This document shows, one piece after another, positions 45,853 to 58,819 of a stretch of 64,000 nucleotides of DNA (positions are counted from its first letter, which is position 1; every line of letters starts with the position of its first letter). The notes beneath the pieces are model-generated. The model made no database searches. It saw only the letters and a list, made by a program, of their open reading frames with translations, and was not told where the DNA came from. The position numbers and the translations under genes are program-made. The stretch is from the NCBI GenBank assembly GCA_001692895.1, contig KV748177.1:2046001-2110000 (forward strand), in the 5' to 3' direction. Source of the DNA: Cenococcum geophilum 1.58. Taxonomy: Eukaryota; Ascomycota; Dothideomycetes; Gloniales; Gloniaceae.

Positions 45853-48800
45853 GAAATTTTACGGTACTAGTAGAAAATGGCAGAATATGGCAGAATTTGG
45901 CAGACAGCTGTATTAGGGCTTTGGGGCGTTTTTGTCCCTATATTCTTCCGGTAACTTATCGTTTTTATTATACTAGCATTCCATCTATTCGTCTAGGTAC
46001 TTTGGGGGTCCAGGCGCATTAGGGTATTAGTTATGGAATTCTTTAAGCTTCTGGGGGTAGCCTATAAAGTTCCACATAGGGTACCAGGTTAGGTTAGGAT
46101 CGTAGCCCTTCCATTAGATATGGTATTTTAGCGCTCCCCATACTATCTTGCAGGCCAGTATTTCATTAACCTCCTATTTGTTGTCACCGTTTACTTAAAC
46201 TGGTAGGGGAGGCTCGTTCTTTTATCCAGGCAATAAGTTGTTTATAGCTTTCCGTAACTTATCTAATAAGAAGATAGGGTGAACCCTAATTAAGTCTAGG
46301 AGCTTTATCTTATACAAGTTGCCTATCTTTTTAAAAACCTTATACGGTCCTGCTATCTAGTAGTCTAGCTTACGGCTAGGTCGTTCAGTTCTCTAATTCC
46401 TTGTTATAACCTAGACTATATCGCTAGGGGCAAAATTGGGCTCTTGACGGTGTTTGTTTGCCTACTGTTCTATTAACCTCTAAGCTTTTTCTAGGTTCTC
46501 ATAGGCTACCGTCCAGGCTTCCTTTAATCGTTTGGCGTACTGTTGGGCCTTAGTATAGGATAGCTTCTCTCATATAGTCTGGGGTTCTTCTAGCCTTTTT
46601 TAGTTAAAGCTTATACGGGGTAAGTATCCCATTTCTAGCTAAATTGGGGCAAACCCTGTAAAGTTATAGGGTAGGGTTGCTTACGCGTAGTCTATTAAGG
46701 GTAGTAGTTTAGACCAGTTGTCCTAGAAATAGTTAATAAAGGGCCTAAGCCTCTGGTTTAGGTACTAATTTACAATCTCTATCTAACTATTTATCTGGGG
46801 GTAATAAGCTGTAGAAAGCTTTAGCTTAATACCTAGGATCTAGGTAAACTTATTCCAGAAGGCCGATATAAACTATAGCCTATAATTGGATATAATAGTA
46901 TCTGGTGGTCCGTAGATTTAGTAGACGTAATGGATATATAGCTAGGCTGCCTCTTTAGCATTAATGTTCTTATAATATAGAATTAAGAATAGGCGTTTAC
47001 TAAAGCGGTTAACTATAACTATAACTATATCATATCCGTTACAGTCCCTAGGTAGTTTATAGAAGTCTATAGAGATATACTACTAAGGGCGCTCTAGTAT
47101 TAGGAGTGGCTTAAGTAGTCCTAGGGTCTTATCCCGTGGGATTATAGCTCTCTAGCAGTCTTCACAGTTCCGTATATATTAATTAATATCCGCAACTATT
47201 CTCAGCTAGTAGTAGCGGTAGTTAATAATTTTATAGGTCTTATTCTTGCTAGGGTATACCGTAGAGACTTAGCAATAAGCTTCGCGGATTAGTTTGGTCT
47301 GTAGATTATTAACGTTAGGGACTATAAGCCGCTCCTAGTATAGGAGTAATCCTTCCTCCATCTTAAAATTGGGGTCTCCTTTTATAGCTTATTCGCGAAG
47401 GGCCCTTAGGGCATTAGCCGTGCGGTTTGCAGTTATAAGGCAGTTAATTAGCCCTATTAGCTTATCTAAGGACTCCTCTATTAGTGCTAGCTTGTTTTAC
47501 TAGGAGTCTAGCTCCTTAAGGATCTATAGGTCGAGCTATTCTGGATAGAGGAGGGCGCGCGTCCAATATTAGGTCTTTAGCTTATTTTAGGGTCCTATGT
47601 CTTATTTTTTTCGGGTTAGGGTATTAGCCTTAGAGTTTTACTTGCTAGAATAATATATAATTATAAAGAAGAATTAGGAGAGTATTTCGGCCTACTAGGC
47701 TTATTACCCTATAAGCTACTTTATAGTTATAAAGTACTCTAGGGCTTTATAATCTATATATATCTTAATCCGGGAGTTTATACCTTTAAGCTCTACGCAC
47801 TATTAGGAGAGTAATTAAATAATAGCTAGCATTTCTTTATTATATACTTTGTAGTTATACTTAGCCGGGTCTATTATCTTTAAGAAGAAAGCTATAGGGT
47901 ACTATTTACCGTCTAGATATAACTATAATAGGATTCCCGCTACGACCCTATTAGAGACATCTATTTCTAGCATTAATTTAAGGTCCAGGTTATAGTAATA
48001 AAGAATTAGGGAAGAGATAAGCCAATCCTTTACCTCTTTAAAGGCCTCTATGCAGCTATTATTAAAGACAAAAGGCGTGTCCTTCCTAGTTAGTTATACA
48101 AGAGGTTTTACTATAATTCTATAGTTACGGATAAACCGGTGGTAGAAATTATAAAAACTAAGAAAGGACTAGATTCCTTTTACTATATGAGGGGGCTTCT
48201 AGTTACGGATTGCCTTTACCTTCTTAGGGTTGACCTTAATTCCTTCCGTAGTTACAATGAACCCAAGGTATTTTATACGTTTTACCCTAAACTTACATTT
48301 CTTAATATTGACTTATAAGCCCGCGTTCCGTAGTCTCTTTAGAACCTTCTTAACATAAACTTAATGCTTAAGTTCGTTGTTTAAGTATATAAGAATGTCG
48401 TCTAGGTATACCGTGTAGAATTTGTTAAGGTAATTAAAAAGAACGTTATTTATATACCTTTGGTACATAGCCGGTCCGTTTATTAGTCTAAAAGGAAGAA
48501 CTTTATATTTATAGGAACTATAGCAGGTACGGAACGTTATTAAATCTTCGGATGTAGGGTCTATCCTAATTTGGTGGAAAGCTTGGCGGATATTAAGTTT
48601 GGTAAAGATCTTTGCCTAGCTTAGATATGCAAGGGTCTTATTAATTAAAGGAATAAGATACCGGTCTTTTTAAGTAATAGCGTTTAGCTTTTAATAGTCA
48701 ATATAAAAACGAAGGCCTCTATTAGGCTTTTTTACGAATAGGATAGGGGAAGCAAAAGGGGCTTAACTTGGCTTAATAAACCCTTTATCTAGGTTGTCAA

Positions 48801-51364
48801 TTAAGTACTGCTTTGTTACTTTTAGCTTATCTATTAATTAATAGTAGAGGGGGCTATAGCCTAGCGAGTTATTGGCCTCTAATTAAATCTTGTAATTATA
48901 TATCTGGTAGGGGGGTAACTTATCTAAGGCCGCCTTTGAGAATGCATCCTTATAGCCTATATAAATGGTAGGAAGGAGGCGTTTAACTAGTTCCTTATCG
49001 GTTTCCTTATTTAGCCTTTCCTCTCTATTATTAATAATTTGGTTAATCTTATATAGGCTCGTTGTAAAGACCTTATTGTCCTTTTGGTATATATTAAAGT
49101 GGAACGCTATAGCGCTAATTGCGGCAATGTTTACGGTAGGGGGGTTAACTAATAATAGGGGCGTATATAACTTTAGGGACTTCCAGGGTACTAGCGTTAT
49201 TATTATTCCTTTTAGCTCCTGTTATATCTTTTAGAGGTTATCCCTTATATCCTATTAATACGTTCTTTTCTATAACGGTTAGATTTATGCAATTTAGATA
49301 TTATCTACGTCATTATCTATCCCGCTTCCGTACATAGAGTCCTCTTTAAATGTAGTGCTTTGGGAGAGTATTTTTGTCGGTATAGAGTTCTTTCCAGCTT
49401 TGTAGTGGGCGTCTTCTTAGGTAAAGGCTAGGTTACGGGCCCGGATATCCTACTAGTAGGTAGGGTTAGCCCTTACGGCTAGTGTCTTGCGGTTAGTTCG
49501 GATCTCCCTAATAAAGGAGGGCAACCTCGGTCTATCCTCCGGCTAGACGAACTGTCTTTTTTATATATTTAACTAAATATTAAAATAGGACATCCATTTT
49601 CGTTTAAGGATTATATTATAGGACCCTAGGTCTAGGATATAAAAGGGGATGCCGTATTGGTGTCGTTCATTAAGAGCGATATATAACTTTAAGACGTGGG
49701 TAATGGGCTAACCGGCTTAGCCGTTGTAGCCCTTTACCTAGATAGGCTTCTCTAGTTAGATGGCTTCTGCATTTAGAAACTTGGCAACATTATTTATATA
49801 GGCAGTATTTATAAAGGCGAAGCTATTTACTCTAGTGTTAATAAGGGCGGTTATATTAACTCTATATCTATTTTAAGATACTATATATAGAACTATAAAA
49901 TGCTTTCCACCTATTAACTAACTAAGATTAATCTCTTTAAGATTAATAGGGTACCCTAGGGGGGAGTCTTTCCCTAGGGTTCTTTTTTTCCTAACTCGTC
50001 AGATGTTTCTCCTTCCTTTATCTCCTTAATATCGCCTATATCCTTTAGCTCCGGGCAGGATAAGGTAAAGTAACCTTACTTATTATAATTAAAGCACGTA
50101 GCCGAGGTAGGGTTAATTAGAGTATAACGGCGAATACTAGTTAATGGCGTGGTATATAGCTAGTTAGGTAAGGCTTACCAGTATATAGTTATAACCGCCT
50201 TTAGTATAAGAGCAGTTGTAACTTATCTTCCTGCTCTAGCTTCTATAGGTGTAGCTAGCGAGTTCTAATTATTATGGAGTTGCTTCTACTAATTAGGGCG
50301 GGCGTTAATCCGCTTTAGTTCTGAGTCTAATAATAGGCAATAAGCTGCGAGTCTTTTATAGGTTGGTAGGTTATCTAAGGTTATAGCAATCTTTTCTTAT
50401 AGCTGGATTGTTAGCTTATCGTATAGGTCTAATCGGTAGTTCTTAAGGGGAACCTAGCCTTCTCCTGTAAGGTGTAGGAATTAAGTCTAAAATTCGGCAA
50501 AGGGTTAGTTCGGTTTTATTATTAGGTAATTATAGTTATAATAGGCATCCCGTACTTTATTCGGGTTAACATAGATAGCCGCTAGGTGCCGTATTATCTC
50601 ATTAATAGATATAAATTAGACAGGGGAGTTGTCCTTAAACTTGGCTTAAAGGTGCCGTTGGGCGTCCCCAGTGGTTCGACTAAAGAGGTAGAGCATTTTA
50701 GCTTCTTTGGAAAGGAAATAGTTGTAGTTAACGCGGAGCTTTCCTTATACTTAAATCCTCTAATTCTTAAAGGTAGGGTCTATCCCGTTAGATAGTAGTA
50801 GGGGGTTAGGGAGCTTAACGGACTTTAATTGCTTTATTATTATATCCGTACTCCCTAGTATATTGTATTTAGTAGAGTGAATAGGTTGGCTAGGGCTTTA
50901 AGAAGGGAAAGCTGGGCTATTTTGTAGGGCCGTAAGGCTTTTTAGGATCTCTTATAGGGTCTCTTATATATTTCTCGCTTTAAGACGATTGGCTTCCTGG
51001 CTGGCTGCGAGGGCGCGAATCTGCTCGCGTATGTCTATAATATTATTATTATCTTTAATTTCTGATCCCAATTGGATCTTAGGTTCCTCTCAGGTAGAGG
51101 CAGCTCTCTTAAATAAGCTTGCTTTAGGTGCCATCGTTGGCTTTCTAAGGTTTGTCGGTATTATATGCTTTAGTTTTAATTCCGGGGGTATAGGTCTAGT
51201 CCTGTCTAGCTTATAAAGTGGGATATTATCCAGGCCTTTCTAGGTAATGTAGAGTTGTTTTGGTGTCTAAGTATAGTGCGTCGATGCGTTATTACAGACG
51301 AAGTTTCTTTAGGGTGGGATATTATTGAGGCCTTCCCAGGCAAGGTAGGGAGAGCTTAGTATAA

Positions 51365-51574
51365 TGTTACGGCTTGTATAAATGCCTCTGAACTGAAGCT
51401 TGTAGAATGCTGTATTACAAAGATACTAAGCTAAAGAGAAGGAAAAGGGGTTGTTAGGACCGATGTAAACAAATATATAGGGTGAGCTGCTAAGGCGCTA
51501 GCTTTAGGCGGGCCAATCGCAGGTCGGCAGAATATGGTAGAATTTGGTAGGTAACGTGCGATAGCGCCGTTATA
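51365..51574 (-). repeat. 5' LTR of gypsy G2
   Basis: 210 bp, identical in length to the 3' LTR, with a small number of transitions between them. Confidence 0.9.
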
Positions 51575-53389
51575 TCTACGCTCTAAATATATTCTTATAG
51601 AGATATAATAGCGTATATATTATTAACCTTTACTTCCTAGCTCTAAAGTATATCTTAGGTAATAGGCTGTGTTCCTCCACTAGGTATACTATCCTCTTCG
51701 CTACTAGTAATTTAAGTGCTTTTCCTAGCGTTAGAAGGAGGGAGATCGGCCTATAGTTATTTGCTACTATATAGTCCCCCTATTTTAGCTTCTATAGTAG
51801 TATAATCTTTACTACCTTTTATTCCTATAGTAATTTCCCTATCTTAAGTAATTTAGTAAAAAGAGTAGTAATCTTACTATTTAGTACGGGCCATAGCTCT
51901 TGCTATACCCTAGCTGGTAGGCCGTCCCTTCTAGGAGCCTTATCTAGGCTAGCCCTAAATATAGCTACCTTAACTTCGTATTTGGCGATAGGCTCCTACG
52001 GCAATTAGTTATAGCTAGTTATAGCTTCCTTTTCTTATTCGCACGGTAGCGGGACTAGAAAGAATGCCTAGAGTAGTTTTCTTATAATATTGTGGTTCTC
52101 CGTAATAACCTCTTCCTATCCTCTAGCCTTCTTAATTAGCGGTATTCTAGTAAACGCGGATATAGCCTACGGATTAAGGTATTTCGACGCTTTTTATATA
52201 TTATTACTATTACTAAGAAACTCGTCCCAATAGAGCTTCTTATGTTGCTAAATAGTCCTATAGAAGAGCTTCTTTACTCTTACTGTAATATTACATAGTT
52301 CTAGGTCGTCCCTTTCTTACCTCCGTATTGCACTATTCCTATTCCTTTAGTATATATATAACTTCCTCAGCGTTATAAGGTCTTTGTTCCACTATCTTTT
52401 TATATATAGTAATAGCTTAGCCTACTAGCAGTATGCTTTAAGGGCTTTATTAATCTACCTATTAAGGCAGTTAACCATTTCGTCTATATCTTTTATAGGA
52501 AATCCTATCTCTTTCTATCGCTCCACGTCTTCTTAAGTCTTATCTTAGTTTATATTCTTAATAAGCAACCTTTTCTGGCTCTCCTACGTATCTATATCAA
52601 CCTAGAAGCTAGTATAGATAGCTCTATAGTCTAACCTATACTTATGCTTCTAAATAGCGTACTTTACTAGTTTACTTACTAGGCCCAAGGTTGCAAGTAT
52701 AAGGTCAATTGTTAATATTCGCCCCACGTCACTTTTAAATATAGGTACTCCTACTAAAAGCAGGCTTTAGAGTAACCGGTCCGCTATAAAGTTAATAATT
52801 AGCGCGCTTTTTTCCTACGTTAATATAGTACTAATATAACTTCCTTTCTATAGCGGATTGTGCCAATTAAAGTCGCCTATAATTACCACCTTAGTATATA
52901 GGTTGCGTAATAGTTTACCCTAGATTAGACTATTAATTATCTCTAGCCTACTAGAGAGCTCCTCTAGGTTCTCTTTCTTAGTTCTCTTTAAATATCTGTC
53001 TGGAATATATACTAACACAATTATAAATCTCCTTTAGCCAACGTGCGCTACTACCGCCGTAATATTTACTAAATCTACCTATAGCTATATAGCTGCTAGC
53101 TCTCTAAATGCCTAGATATATAACTTAACTAGGGGATACTACTGCTGCCTACCTATTAGGACAAACCTTATCTACTAGGGGTTTAAGCTAGCTAGTACCA
53201 CTTCCCCATCTAAGAGAAAGTAGTAGGGCTCCTGGCCTAAAATAAAGTGGAAGTCCGCCATTACTTTATTATTATATAGCGTATACTACGCTTTCCTATA
53301 CTTCTTTATATTCGCCTAGAGGATCTAAAGTTCTTTATTTATAGCGCTATTATATAAGAATCCTATCTATCTCTTTTTTATATACTAGG

Positions 53390-54650
53390 TATTTATGGTA
53401 TAAGGCTTAGTAAGGACCCTAGCAGTTTATATAGTGTAGATTAACCGTCTTATACTAAAGATGGCCTTCCCGCCTATATATTTCGCATATATTAGGTCGC
53501 GTATAGTCTCTAGCCCTATATCTAAACCTTTTATATTTATAGCATACTATAGGGGTACATTACTCCTTAAATGGTGATATAATAATCGCGCCTCCCCTAA
53601 ATAACATATTATCCGACATAAGTAGCTTCTCTGCATCCTCCTTTATTACCACTTTAATAATTACCAACACGTGCTGGCCGCGCGGCCTTAGTTATCCCAG
53701 CCATCTTATTATACATACCTCTACCCTATTCTCTACCCTAAAGCGCTCTATAGCTAATTTACTTACTTTTCCGCTGTTAATATCTATTGCTAGAGGTACT
53801 TTAACCTAGTCCGCCTTAACTGTATACTACTTAGGTCCAATAAGCCTCGCCTTAAGGATATACGGTTTAAGCTATTATATAGTTATCTGCCTAAACGCAG
53901 CTTCTTTATCTTTTTCCACTAAGAATTTAATAATGCTTACGCTGTCGCTTATTCGCCATATGCGGAAGTCCTTAAGTATAGCTCCCGTAAGCCCCTTAAT
54001 ATCCTTTATACCTTACGCAATAGTTTACTTTGCTACTTTAGTAGTAGCTACCCTCTCTATTGCCTCCTTACCTACTTAGCTAACGTCTATCACTAGCTAC
54101 TAATTGGGTTCCTTAGAGTTTCTAGCGCTCGTTATTTATAGCAAAGTTATTTCTAACCCTACCGTGCCTCTACTGGCCGCTACTAACGCCTATAATTATA
54201 TTGGAGCTAGGGGAGTATTTAGTTGCGCTTATAAGGACCTAATAGCCTTTTAGAGTTTGGTGTTTTGCTTTTTAAGGCTTTACTATTCCAATTTAATGTC
54301 TACTAGGTCATTTCTAATGCTCTTAATAATACTATTCTGGCTTATAATAATATTGCTTTACTATACTATAGTTTCTTTAAGGCTTTTAATAAGTTAATAA
54401 AATTTATTATAATTAATACCTCCTCCTTTACGTTTGGGTAAGGTAGAGACTCTTACTATAGGGAATAGAGGCAGTATATACTGTATAGCTTATAGTCTGG
54501 TTTATAGTGCGGTTGTCTACTATTTAAACTATGCTAATATTTAGGCTCGTGTCCTTAGCGACTGCTAGGCCTCTTACACCTTCGCGCTCGGTTTCTTTAT
54601 ACGTCTTAGTAGAGCTGCTAGCGGGTCTAGAGGTGGTGTTGCTAATACGC
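53390..54650 (-). pseudogene. LINE ORF1 (Gag-like, zinc knuckles), degraded
   Basis: ORF1 of the Tad1-like LINE, the RNA-binding partner of ORF2. The minus-strand reading near 53560-53400 shows the remains of tandem CCHC knuckles (CYKYKRFRYRARDYTRPNIC, where Cys and Gly codons appear to have decayed to Tyr/Arg), then a third with a NLHYINC segment. The upstream part is poorly conserved. Many RIP stops, not functional. Confidence 0.65.
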
Positions 54651-54815
54651 GTTTAGGGGTTAAAGCAGCCATCAGGGCTCTGGGGCTTTGTTTAGTAGGC
54701 CGTAGGGGCCGCCTTGCCGCGGGAACTAGCTAAACAAAAGACCAGGATTTGATTAAAAGAATGTCCGAGATAAATATCCTCCTTTTTCAAAAATTTTCGC
54801 TCCCAGACCCTTAAC

Positions 54816-55312
54816 AAGGGTATAGCCGGTGTGGGTCGGCCACCCTCCCTGTTAGCGCAGGCAGTATATAGGCAATTTAGGTTAAATTAGCTAGATAGAA
54901 ATATTGCTAATTATGCTGTAGTTAAACGGGGCTAAAGGGAGCTTGAAATACGTGGCTTAAATGCAGCTCCGCAGTCTAGAGTATAATTATAATTGCTTAT
55001 ATTATATAAGGTGCAGAGTAGAAATTACCTCTTAGCTTTACCTGATTTTGGTTAGCGCGGATATTCTATTAGTTCGCTGCGCTGACTAACTCTTTATAGA
55101 CGCGCCGCTAAAATTACGTCTAAGACCACAGACAGTATAGATATTTAAATTATTTAACTATAATATAAGGCATTATTTTTAAAAGTTAATCAATTATATA
55201 CTAGAATATGGGCTTTTAGAAGAAGTAATTTATATATTTTAGTAATTACTTAGGTAGGTAATTAATTCGTATAAAGTCTAAAAACGCGTTGTTAAAGTTA
55301 TTAACGTATTAA
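54816..55312. other. Unassigned stretch right of the LINE
   Basis: Partly RIPed. The first 60 bp (GGTGTGGGTCGGCCACC, CTGTTAGCGCAGG) are G+C-rich and may be LINE 5' UTR or a fragment of another transposon end. No coding seen. Confidence 0.3.
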
Positions 55313-55728
55313 CTAGCGTGGCCAATTAAGCGTCTAATCCGTAATTAATTAACCGACGGATTGCTAATCTAAAAATTAACCTACCAATCTAATCCGTTCG
55401 TAAGGTTATTTGTCTTAATCTGGTTTGGATCGGATTAAAACCCCTAAACTTACCTAAATACGCGTAGAATTATGCGTAAAAGGAGGTGTAGAGGACGCGT
55501 TTGTGTTATTTTTAGTCCGTGTATAGTCTGTGCACACACTTCTATACCTAAAAGGGGTCAGCCTACTCCTAAAACGGTAGTAGATTCTAACTTAGTAGTC
55601 TAACCGTTAGATTGCAATCGTTTATAATCCGATCTTAATAATCCGTCTAATCTAATGGCTTTAATTAACGATCCAATTAATTAATCGAAGCCTTATTAAT
55701 CTAATTGACGGTTTATTACCCACGCTGG
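55313..55728. mobile_element. MITE-like TIR element, 416 bp
   Basis: The left end CTAGCGTGGCCAATTAAGCG and the complement of the right end, CCAGCGTGGGTAATAAACCG, form an imperfect TIR. Flanked by TATTAA on both sides (55307-55312, 55729-55734). The interior is full of AATCCGTCTAAT/GGATTAGA motifs in both orientations and has no coding. Superfamily unknown. Confidence 0.6.
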
Positions 55729-55734
55729 TATTAA

Positions 55735-55865
55735 CCCTCTATATAGCGTAATAAAAAACTAGCTAATATATATAAAATCTATATAGGTCTACGATAGCGG
55801 CTACTAGTACTTATTTCTATATTATAGACCTACTGGTTCGTGTCCTTAGTGCGGGCCCTAGAGGG
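55735..55865. mobile_element. Short TIR element (131 bp) between TTAA sites
   Basis: CCCTCTATATAGCG at the left and GGGCCCTAGAGGG at the right, with a 7-bp perfect core CCCTCTA. TTAA lies on each side (55731-55734, 55866-55869), as for piggyBac-type insertions. The left TTAA is shared with the flank of the preceding element. The inverted repeat is short, so this is tentative. Confidence 0.35.
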
Positions 55866-56460
55866 TTAATTGACGTTATATTTATGTAAGAGCAGGCGGT
55901 TTAATTGCGAACTTAGTAGCGCTTTCTACTTAACGGCGTGGGCGTAGTCGGGACTAATATATTTATCGATTATACACTAGGTACTGCTGATTAATTTAGT
56001 AATATTTTTAAGGGCGTAGGTGTTATTAGAGGATAGATTAATTTTGTTAAAGTCGGTGACTACTCACTATATAAGGTCGGCTAATAAGCTTTATAAAACA
56101 TGCTAAAGTTCCTTAAACTAAGGAATCGACCCCCTATTTAAAAGTTATTAAGCGGATATCTATATAGCGGATATTAAATTATCTATAAAATAAACAGGGG
56201 TATTAATTTCTTAGTTTAAGCTGCTGAGGTAACTTCTAGCTTGTTTTGTAGGTTGTATAATTTAATCTAAAATAATAGGCTATAGGTATACCCAGTCTTA
56301 TTATCTAATAGTAATTAGAGCTATTATACTAAAATAAATGCTCGACTTTTAACCCTTAAATTATCTTTAAAGTTAGAATATTATTAGGCTTTTGACCTTA
56401 TTTAAGAGTTCTAGTTTACTAGCAAACTAGTATAATTTAGCTTTACCCATTACCTGGAAA
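55866..56460. other. Unassigned RIPed stretch
   Basis: About 590 bp between the small TIR elements and gypsy G3. No domain, terminal repeat or convincing reading frame was recognised. Confidence 0.3.
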
Positions 56461-58477
56461 CCCCCTATTTAGTAAGCTACTTTATAGTTATAAAGTACTC
56501 TAGGGCTTTATAATCTATATATATCTTAATCTAGGAGTTCGTACCTTTAAGCTCTGCATACTATTAGAATAGCAATTAGATAATAACTAGCATTTCTTTA
56601 TTATATACCTTATAGTTATACTTAGCCGGGTCTATTATTTTTAAGAAAAAGGCGATAGGGTACCATTCGCTGTCTAAATATAACTATAATAGGATTACCG
56701 CTATAACTCTATTAGAAGTATCTATTTCTAATATTAACTTAAGGTCCAGGTTATAGTAATAAAGAATTAAAGAGAAAATAAGTCGATCTTTTAACTCTCT
56801 AAAGGCTTCTATACAGTCATTATTAAAGACAAAAGGCGTGTTTTTCCGGGTAAGTTATATAAGAGGCTTTGCTATAACTCTATAGTTATGGATAAACTAG
56901 TAATAGAAATTATAAAACCTAAGGATGGACTAGATCCCTTTTACTATATAAAGGGGCTTCTAGTTATGGATTACCTCTACCTTTTTAGGGTTAACTTTAA
57001 TTCCTTCTATAGTCGCAATAAACCTAAGGTACTTTATACGTTTTACCCCAAACTTATATTTCTTAATATTAACTTATAAGCCTGCGTTTTGTAGTCTCTC
57101 TAGGACCTTCTTAATATAAACTTAATATTTAAGTTCGTTATCTAAGTATATAAGAATGTCGTCTAAGTATGCCGTGCAGAATTCGTCTAGGTAATTAAAA
57201 AGAACGTTATTTATATACCTTTAGTACGTAGCTAGTCCGTTTATTAGTTTAAAAGGAAGAACTTTATATTTATAGGAACCATAACGGGTACGGAATGTTG
57301 TTAAATCTTTAAATGTGGGGTTTATCCTAATTTGGTAGAAAGCTTAACAGATATTAAATTTAGTAAAGATCTTTACCCAGCTTAAACGTATAAGGGTTTT
57401 ATTAATTAAAGGAATAGAATACTAATCCTTTTAAGTAATAGCGTTTAGCTTTTAATAGTTAATGCAAAAGCAAAGGCCTCTATTAGGCTTTTTTATAAAT
57501 AGGATAGGAGAAGTAAAAGGGGCTTAACTTAGCTCAATAAACCCTTTATCTAGGTTATTAATTAAGTACTACTTTATTACTTTTAGCTTATCCATTAATT
57601 ATTAGTAGAGGGGGCTATAACCTAGCAAGTTATTAGCTTCTAATTAAATCTTATAATTATATATTTAGTAAGGGGGTAGCTTATCTAAAGCCGCCTTTAA
57701 GAATACATCCTTATAATTTATATAAATAGTAAAAAGAAGGCGTTTAACTAGTTCCTTATTAGTCTCCTTAGCTAGCTCTTCCTCCCTATTATTAATAATT
57801 TAGTTAATCTTATATAGGCTCGTTATAAAGACCTCGTTGTTCTTCCGGTATATATTAAAGTAGAACGCTATAGCGCTAATTACGGCAATATCTACGGCGG
57901 GGGGGTTGTATAATAATAGGGGCGTATATAACTTTATAGACTTCTAGGGTATTAGCGTTATCGTTACTCCTTTTAGCTTCTATTATATCCTTTAGAGGTC
58001 ATCCCTTATATCCTATTAATGCGTTCTTTTCCATACCGGTTAAATCTACGTAATTTAGATATTGTCTATATTACTATCTATTCTACTTCTATATATAGAG
58101 TCTTCTTTAAATATAGCACTTTAAGAGAGTATCTTTATTGGTATGAAGTTTTTTCTAGCTTTATAGCGGGCGTCTTCTTAAGTAAAGGCTAGGTTATGGG
58201 CCCGGATATTTTACTAGTAGGTAGGGTTAGCCCTTACGGCTAGTATCTTATAGTTGGTTCGGATTTCCCTAATAAAAGAGGGCAACTTTAGTCTATCCTC
58301 CGGCTAGATAAACTGTCTTTATTATATATTTGGCTAAATATTAAAATAGGACATCTATTTTTATTTAAGGATTATATTATAGGACCCTAGGTCTAGGATA
58401 TAAAAAGGGATACTATATTAGCGTTATCTATTAAGAGCGATATATAACTTTAGGATATAGGTAACCGGCTAACTAGC

Positions 58478-58578
58478 TGTAAGAGTATATATATTAGGTC
58501 CCGCCGCGCTTACAACAAGTTCGCAAGCACTCTCAGTCTTTTTGGCCGTATGGCGACGTAGAGGCGGGCCATGTTACA
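58478..58578 (+). repeat. Left LTR of the miniature element
   Basis: 101 bp. It differs from 58820-58920 at only a few transitions. Confidence 0.88.
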
Positions 58579-58819
58579 ATTGTGCTTGCGAACTTACTAG
58601 GGCCAGGTATCGTAGGTTTAATCCCCATTAGTTACTTCGCTCTAGTACAGTTTAACACGCATCCGTGTAATAAGGCGTTAGTAGAGATTCCGATCGCTTA
58701 TATTACTAGGGACTAACTAATATAGTGATACTCTTGGCGTTTAATCCCTGTGGCGCGAACGGGCGCATAGAGGAATCCCTGCGAGCGCTTGAGGACGAGC
58801 GCGCAGAGGAGAGGGCAAT

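Larger units (their letters stand above)
45388..51574 (-). mobile_element. Ty3/gypsy chromovirus G2, both LTRs, inserted in the LINE
   Basis: 210-bp LTRs (45388-45597, 51365-51574) are flanked by a perfect TCTAC duplication (45383-45387, 51575-51579). Same family as G1. Order on the minus strand: 5' LTR, Gag (about 51350-50100), zinc knuckle (about 50080), protease (about 49900-49750), reverse transcriptase (about 48800-48000), RNase H (about 47950-47560), integrase (about 47450-46300), chromodomain (about 46200-45950), shared palindromic block (45788-45852), polypurine tract, 3' LTR. It keeps more C/G than G1 and G3 and looks the youngest of the three. Broken, with many breaks. Confidence 0.9.
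42990..53390 (-). pseudogene. LINE ORF2 (endonuclease, reverse transcriptase, RNase H), degraded and split
   Basis: Spans 53390-51580 and, after gypsy G2, 45387-43000. The endonuclease N-terminus near 53340-53200 reads MADFHFILGQEPYYF with the expected metal-site Glu. Reverse transcriptase begins at about 52000-51580 and continues at 45387-44500, with FVNNY where the FADD box is expected (near 45075). RNase H lies at about 44330-43850 (SVRNSRAGVSVYTTPSKAT, then GHLGFIENKKANKLAK). Many in-frame stops at former Gln/Trp codons. The protein would nick target DNA and prime reverse transcription there; this copy is dead. Confidence 0.75.
42905..54804 (-). mobile_element. Tad1-like LINE (L), split by gypsy G2
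   Basis: A non-LTR retrotransposon of about 5.7 kb once the 6.2-kb gypsy G2 is removed. On the minus strand: 5' UTR (about 54804-54650), ORF1 with zinc knuckles, then an ORF2 with AP-type endonuclease, reverse transcriptase and RNase H, and a 3' region ending in a TA-rich tail (about 42905-42925). The 11-bp repeat AGACCCTTAAC occurs at 42894-42904 and 54805-54815 and is a candidate target duplication. RIP has filled both frames with stops. Domain order and the C-terminal RNase H are typical of the fungal Tad1 clade. Confidence 0.8.

Noticed and set aside
48965-51216. Plus-strand frames within gypsy G2, and the similar one at 56888-57079 in G3
   Set aside because: Antisense to the recognisable pol and Gag regions of the elements.
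58590-58650. tRNA or SINE promoter in the miniature element (GTAGGTTTAATCCCC resembles a B box)
   Set aside because: No matching A box or cloverleaf, and the pair of 101-bp LTRs with a 5-bp duplication explains the structure better.
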